64,000 nucleotides of DNA from contig NC_062213.1 of NCBI RefSeq assembly GCF_902686445.1, forward strand, positions 61,198,991 to 61,262,990, in the 5' to 3' direction. The position numbers and the translations under genes were made by a program. This document shows, piece by piece, positions 58,617 to 64,000 of this stretch. The notes beneath the pieces are model-generated. The model ran no database searches, had not been told where the DNA came from, and saw only the letters and a program-made list of their open reading frames with translations. The first letter of the stretch is position 1, and every line of letters starts with the position of its first letter. The stretch is from Sciurus carolinensis. Its lineage: Eukaryota; Chordata; Mammalia; Rodentia; Sciuridae.

Positions 58617-59055
58617 TGTTTTAGAGAGCTTTCCCATTGCTGCAACTAAAAGACCTGACAAGAACAATTTTAGAGGAGGAAGAGTTTATTTGACCCACAG
58701 TTTTAGAGGTTTCAGTTGGTAGACAGCCCACTCCATTGCTCTGGGTTTAAAGTAAGGCAGAACATCATGGTGGAAGGGTGTGGTGGAGGAAAGCAGCTCA
58801 GGACATGATAGTTAGGAAACAGTTCAGCGTTGCTCAATGGAGACAAAATATAAACCCCAAAGGAATGCCCACCAATGGCCCACCACCTCAGCCACACCCT
58901 ACCTGCCTACAGATATCACTCAGTTAATCCCTATCAGTGGATTAATGCACTGATTAGGTTAAGGTTGTCGTAACACAATCATTTCACCTCCATACTTTCT
59001 TGCATTGTCTCTCACATGAGTTTTTGGGGGACAACACATATCTAAACCATAACAG
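58617..59055 (-). mobile_element. Full-length MaLR LTR (minus)
   Basis: Read on the minus strand it starts TGTTATGGTTTAGATATGTG...TCCCCCAAAAACTCATGTG, has the ATTAATCCACTGATAGGGATTAACTGAG and CCACCACACCCTTCCACCATGATG blocks, and ends ...GTCTTTTAGTTGCAGCAATGGGAAAGCTCTCTAAAACA. It is about 440 bp, a solo LTR without interior, and of rodent type. Confidence 0.82.
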
Positions 59056-60587
59056 GTAGTGTTACTTGGGGTTTTCCAGATGCTTCTGTCTTAACTTTTC
59101 CTCACTAATATATCAACTTTGTGAAATATAGGTGGTTTCTATTTCTTTATGCTTCTGTAGATTCTAAATTTTCTATAGTTAATATGTGTTGCTTTTACTT
59201 CTTAAAGATGTGAACACTAAAAGAATATCATTAAACAGATGATATAAAGGATGATGGTATGTTCTCTTAATCACAATGGGGTTAGAACTGCTGTATCTAT
59301 TTGCAGTGATCTATAATTCCTTTTATTTTCTATCCCAGTAAAAAAACACCTACGGGTTATTACAAAAATCATATTACCCATTCAGGTGTTAATTCAGAGC
59401 TTCTATTAAATTGTCTGTGTATTCTGTACTATGTCTTTGTATATCCTAGCAATTTTGTGGGCTCCAAGAGGACAGGAGCCTGATTCAGGAAAATTAATGT
59501 TTCAATATACATTTAGTGAGTACCACATGTTCCAGGCATAGTGCTGGATGCAGAAGACATGGGTTAAAACCCATAGTCACTAGCTCTATGGACCTCAAGT
59601 TTGCAGGGAGAAAAATAACATCTAAATGAAGTGTTCTAATTGCTTAGATATGTAAATCATGATAACAAAGCATCTAATACAGAGAGGATTCCCAGAAGAG
59701 GCAATAATCTTTACCATAACTAGTATCATACTAGTGCAATTGCCAATATACCCAGTATTGTGCTGCCACTGGATCATGATAGCTAAATGTTAAAATTTCA
59801 GGAATTTTGCAAGCTGGATTTCAATCCAACCATTACTAAAAAAATTAATCAAATTGATTTTTCTATTTAATAAATTATTTTTTAAAGAAAGCCAGCAAAT
59901 ATACAAAACTTATCACTCCCTAATTATCCTATTATCTATATTCTTGAGTTTATTTATGTATTATATCTACATGATGAAAATAATACATAAGGGTGTGCTT
60001 TGTGCATCTCTTCCTAACTCCTTTTTCAATGATACCATGTAAGTAGTTTGAAATTTGCCATAGCGATATTTACACTACAGAAATCAGTAAATGGTATGTT
60101 TATTTCAGAGATTGGTTGTTAAACATTTACCAACATACCATGGAATGTATCTCTTATTTAGTATTTAATAAATTGTTTTGATGATGATAGCCAGGAAAAT
60201 CCTGAGTAAATCTGTAAATGAGTACATTTGTATACTAATCAGTTTTTGGTGTTTCTTCCTGTCCCAACCAACTTTAGTTCTACTTCCTTCTCTATTTCTC
60301 AGACACCAACTATCTGAGGTACCTTTTTTCATGGTGCTTAGGAAGAAAGTGGATATATACATATCAAACTCTCCACTACAGAACACTGAGCACTTTCTCT
60401 AGCACATCTTCCCAACAGAATAAAAAAAATAAAAACCATGAACTAGATTACTGCATTAATACCTGATAAACAAATGACATAAAACTTTTGCATGTAAAGA
60501 GCACTTTCTTATAACCTAGTTTGATCTTCATGATGATCTATAATTAGCAATTGAGAAAATGAGAGATCTTCCCTATTCCCCACCTTT
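59056..60587. other. Gene-free stretch
   Basis: AT-rich; possible L2 debris at 59,400-59,480 (TAGCAATTTTGTGGGCTCCAAGAGGACAGGAGCC). Nothing else supported. Confidence 0.5.
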
Positions 60588-60655
60588 TTTTTATAGTGCT
60601 AAGGATCATGGATACTAGGCAAGTGCTCTACCACTGAGCTACACCCCCAACCTGG
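60588..60655 (-). mobile_element. ID-type SINE fragment (minus)
   Basis: Minus strand: GGTTGGGGGTGTAGCTCAGTGGTAGAGCACTTGCCTAGTATCC, the ID head; T-run on the plus side is the tail. Confidence 0.8.
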
Positions 60656-60888
60656 AAACAAGGTTTAGTAGCTGAGACACTAGTCCAAAATCCTAGAGTT
60701 AGTGAAAAAAATTGTGACATAAAAATGAATTTCTTACTACTAGTCAGTATTATTTTCTTCAATATTATGATTGCCCTAAAACAAGGAGTATTGAACTTTC
60801 AAACTATAGACCACATGGGGTGGACTTTGGGGAAAAAATAGCAACTTTATTGGAAATTATTCCACATAGATATATACATTTCTATTAC

Positions 60889-60952
60889 ATCTTATTGGCT
60901 ATGGTATCTTATTGGCTATGGTATCTTATTGGCTATGGTATCTTATTGGCTA
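60889..60952. repeat. 17-bp minisatellite, 3.7 perfect copies
   Basis: The unit ATCTTATTGGCTATGGT is repeated at 60,889, 60,906, 60,923 and (partial) 60,940. Each unit carries ATTGG, the reverse of a CCAAT box. Confidence 0.95.
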
Positions 60953-60954
60953 CT

Positions 60955-61080
60955 ATTTATGTTTTTCATGTGCATTAAACTAAGCCCCTTAAGGACAAGG
61001 ATTCAATATTTTTCATTTTATATCACCAGGAATCCAGAATAGTGCCTGGTACATAAAAGATGCATTAAAACCTATTAATT
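60955..61080 (+). mobile_element. L2 LINE 3' end
   Basis: TAAACTAAGCCCCTTAAGGACAAGGATTCAAT...AATAGTGCCTGGTACATAAAAGATGCATTAAAACC is the L2 terminus pattern. Confidence 0.7.
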
Positions 61081-62467
61081 GATGGAGAAAAAGAATAGGT
61101 AACCAATAACAATGAAAACAGTGACAAATAATAATAAATTGTAGCCTGTTAGCCTCCTGCTCTAAAAATGCTATGTGTGATGGTAATTTCATTTGACAAA
61201 ATTTGATATTTACAAATGTGTATTGTGGATCATGACTCTGTAAACTTTCATGTTACTAGTTATTATAGCACCTTATATTTTAGATGTTTCTGAGTAAATG
61301 AAATCCAAATGGATTTGATTGATGTTTTAAAACAACATACATACCTTCTCTGAATCTGAGTTACCTTACCTATTAAATTATAATAAAGTTGTAATAAAAA
61401 TCTACATATTTTGGCTACATAGACATACCCATTTTGGAAAAGTTCCTTGACCTTAACAATTATGATTTCTGCACTTTCCTGTTTCAATAAAGTTTGGATT
61501 TAATAATATACAATTGTTAAGTTGTATAACTGTATAACTGATGTATATATTTATAACAGTTACCATTATCTAAGGTCCTGTTACTGATCTTAAAGATTTT
61601 GACAGTTATTAGGTAATTCTTATATTAAAAAAAAAACAAGATCTAAATCTGAGATATTGAAACGTGACAAAGTAGAATACTCGTGGTTTTTGTTTTTTAA
61701 TGTACTATTATGAATGACCACAAGAGGTCTCTATTTTTAAAGAAAAAACCATTCCATGGCTATATTTCTTTCTTGATAAATTAGATAACAGACATGGTGA
61801 TATTCTCCAAAGAATATATTTAACTAAGCAAGTTTAAAAGCAGACCTTCCAAATTTTAAAAAGATCTTTTAAACTTATAGAAAAATTGAATTGTCTCCAC
61901 TTTCTCCTGACAGTAACAGTGTTAATACTAAGCAAAAAGTACTTTAGCTGTTTTGCCTTGACCCATGCCAGTAATCTAATCCCTGTGAATTACATAGGAT
62001 TTATATGTGGGATACACATATGAAAAAAAAAATAAGTGGGGAGTATTTGCTCACATAAAACAGGCATGATAAAGCAAGCACACTGCAAACAAGTCATACC
62101 GTGACTAAAAGCACACTGTAGACAAGAGCTCAGTGACCAAGGCTTAGTGGCATGAAAAAGTTATGTGTCAAAGGGGCTCTTCACCAATATGTGGAACCAA
62201 GGCATAAGCAGACCAGTTAATGCTCACTCCCTGCCACAAAAAAAGAGGAAGGTTCCTCATTTAGAAATGATTCTTAAGAATTCTTATCTTGAATGTGAAC
62301 ACAATTCCTGCTATCTGATGTTTTCAATTATCTACAAAACTCTAAGCATTATCTAATTAAGAGAGAGAAAAGATGGCTCATAGAGTACATTGATTGGTGA
62401 AAGAACTGCAATGGTTCTGACTAGTTTACCAGAGCTCTAATCAACCTGGCTTCCATATTTAATTTAT

Positions 62468-62640
62468 CACAGTGGTTTCAAAGTGTGGTCCCCTGATGAG
62501 CAACCCCCATCATTGCCTGGGAACTGGACAAACATGCACATTCTACAGAATCGTTAACTCTGGGGGTAGGGCCCAGCAATCTGTGTTTCAAAGTCCCGCA
62601 GTTTCCATTGATGCACATAAGGTTTGACAACTATTAATTT
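62468..62640 (+). mobile_element. MER5A-type hAT DNA transposon
   Basis: CACAGTGGTTTCAAAGTGTGGTCCCCTGATGAGCAAC...GTTAACTCTGGGGGTAGGGCCCAGCAATCTGTGTTTCAA...TGATGCACATAAGGTTTGACAACTATT follows MER5A end to end. Confidence 0.82.
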
Positions 62641-63254
62641 AGTTGTATAACTGATTAACAGTTCTTGGTCTCTTGTTTCACTATCTGTAAAATTTGTAAA
62701 GAAGAATAGTGTGTGAAAGTAATAAGACTGACTTAATTGTGCCTGGAAGAAAAAGTTCAATAATTTTGAACAACCTCTACAAAACAGGTAAAATCTTATG
62801 GTGCCAAGCCACCAGTTAGAGTTCCCAAGATCAAGATGTGAAGACTTTACCACTCTTTCCTAAACATGTGCAATTATTTCCCTGTTGGCTTCTGAGCAAA
62901 TGCTGCAGATCAAGAATAGCCATGTTTCCTCTGGTCTTTCTTACATCCCAGGGCAAATAATCATACTTAATACCAAGCACAACTTCTTAATTCAGGAAGG
63001 TCTAGGAGTGAGGTTATTATAGCTTACAATAATTGAATTTTCTAATTTCCCAAAGAATAAATAATAATGCTAATGATATGCTAAGATATTTTTTAGAAGA
63101 AAATTCACTTTGAGCCATATTTCTAATGGAAAGGAGTTGACATCTATCTATCCACTTTTATCCATCTCTACAGTCATGAATGGTATACATGTTCAGAATA
63201 AATACATATAGATGGACCATGTGAAATTCAAACAGAGGCATTTGCACTACTTGG

Positions 63255-63475
63255 TTACTAATTTTTTGGCATGTTTACTGTGTACCAGGAACTGTTTTGA
63301 GGGTTTTGTATTTATATTTCATTTAACACTTGAAAAAAATCCCTTAAAGGCAGATAAAAGTATCATCCCTATTTTATCAATAAGGATATTGAAGCACAGA
63401 GTGGTCAGGTAAACTGCCCAAACTCACACTATTAGTAATGTACTGACTCTTAAACTCAGAAGTCTGGTTCAGATA
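63255..63475 (-). mobile_element. MIR SINE (minus)
   Basis: TTTACTGTGTACCAGGAACTGTTTTGAGG...CATCCCTATTTTATCAATAAGGATATTGAAGCACAGAGTGGTCAGGTAAACTGCCCAAACTCACACTATTAGTAATG is MIR in reverse. Confidence 0.75.
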
Positions 63476-63744
63476 TCAAGTTCTTACAAGATCTAGCCTC
63501 ACTATATGAAGCACAACCATGGTCAACAGCTATGGCTTCTCTAGTCTTACATATAAATATTAACCAAGCCTCAAGTCACTGAGTGTTTTTACTGCAGGAG
63601 GAAGATTGTTTAGAGTGCATAGAAAATATTGGGGGAAGGAGGATGAAGAGAATAACCTTCTAAAAATAAGCTAACAATTATTACAACATTCCTCTAATAA
63701 TACATGAGTTCCTTCTAAAAGTTTACAAAGTGGCTTTATAAATA

Positions 63745-63890
63745 GCATTCATTTGATTGCCCAACAACCCCCCTTTAGAGATAAGGAATCGGCATTGAGG
63801 TGTAGAGTTGTCCATCCCACTAATTAGTGGTAGAGCTGAAACTAAACACGAGGCTCATAGCTCCAAATTCCATGCACATTCAGTGTTGCC
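63745..63890 (-). mobile_element. MIR SINE (minus), second copy
   Basis: TTAGAGATAAGGAATCGGCATTGAGGTGTAGAGTTGTCC...TAATTAGTGGTAGAGCTGAAACTAAACACGAGGCTC matches reverse MIR more weakly. Confidence 0.6.
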
Positions 63891-64000
63891 CACTCCTTGC
63901 CTCAGCCTGTGCATGAACAGGTCAACCAACTCTATAGCCATCTCTGTATACATTGGCATCACAATCTGACTTCTGTTCAGTTACTTGCTTTAACAGTGAT

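Noticed and set aside
60889..60952. CRISPR-like array
   Set aside because: Units are directly adjacent with no spacers, and the genome is eukaryotic. It is a minisatellite.

Overview
This is a mammalian nuclear genome window, most likely from a squirrel-family rodent (Sciuridae: ground squirrel, marmot or relative). The group call rests on many tRNA-derived ID-type SINEs, one fused B1+ID (MEN-type) SINE, the character of the young L1s and a rodent-type MaLR LTR. I ran no database search, so the species is not fixed.

Layout. (1) Positions 1-13,068 are a head-to-tail, all-plus-strand stack of retrotransposed sequence. It holds four L1 segments (A-D), each starting at or just after the A-rich end of the one before, then an endogenous-retrovirus (ERV) copy. 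That ERV copy is organised R-U5-interior-U3-R-poly(A) with a short flanking duplication, which is the structure of an RNA copied by L1 machinery and not of a provirus. (2) 13,069-28,300 is gene-free sequence with nested MaLR LTRs, two older L1 3' ends, a MIR, two ID SINEs and a small templated-insertion rearrangement. (3) About 28,360-32,900 is a second, non-coding ERV with its own LTR and primer-binding site, followed by an old antisense L1 (33,320-36,235) and a MER20-type element. (4) 41,297-55,872 on the minus strand is the one real gene: all six coding exons of GDAP1. The exons total 1,077 nt (358 codons plus stop), every junction is GT-AG and there is no disabling change. A CpG-rich promoter lies at about 55,440-56,120. 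(5) 56,170-64,000 is the upstream flank, with SINEs, a full-length MaLR LTR, a MER5-type element, MIR/L2 relics and a 17-bp minisatellite.

How it fits together. GDAP1 makes a tail-anchored, GST-like protein of the mitochondrial outer membrane that affects mitochondrial dynamics; loss in humans causes Charcot-Marie-Tooth neuropathy. Nothing else in the window looks like a functional protein gene. The long reading frames in the first 8 kb are decayed L1 ORF1/ORF2. I found no new gene system. The observations most worth checking are structural: the processed ERV copy at the end of a serial L1 insertion hotspot, a 356/375-nt inverted repeat inside that ERV, telomere-like hexamers in the L1 3' UTRs, and short-range templated duplications.
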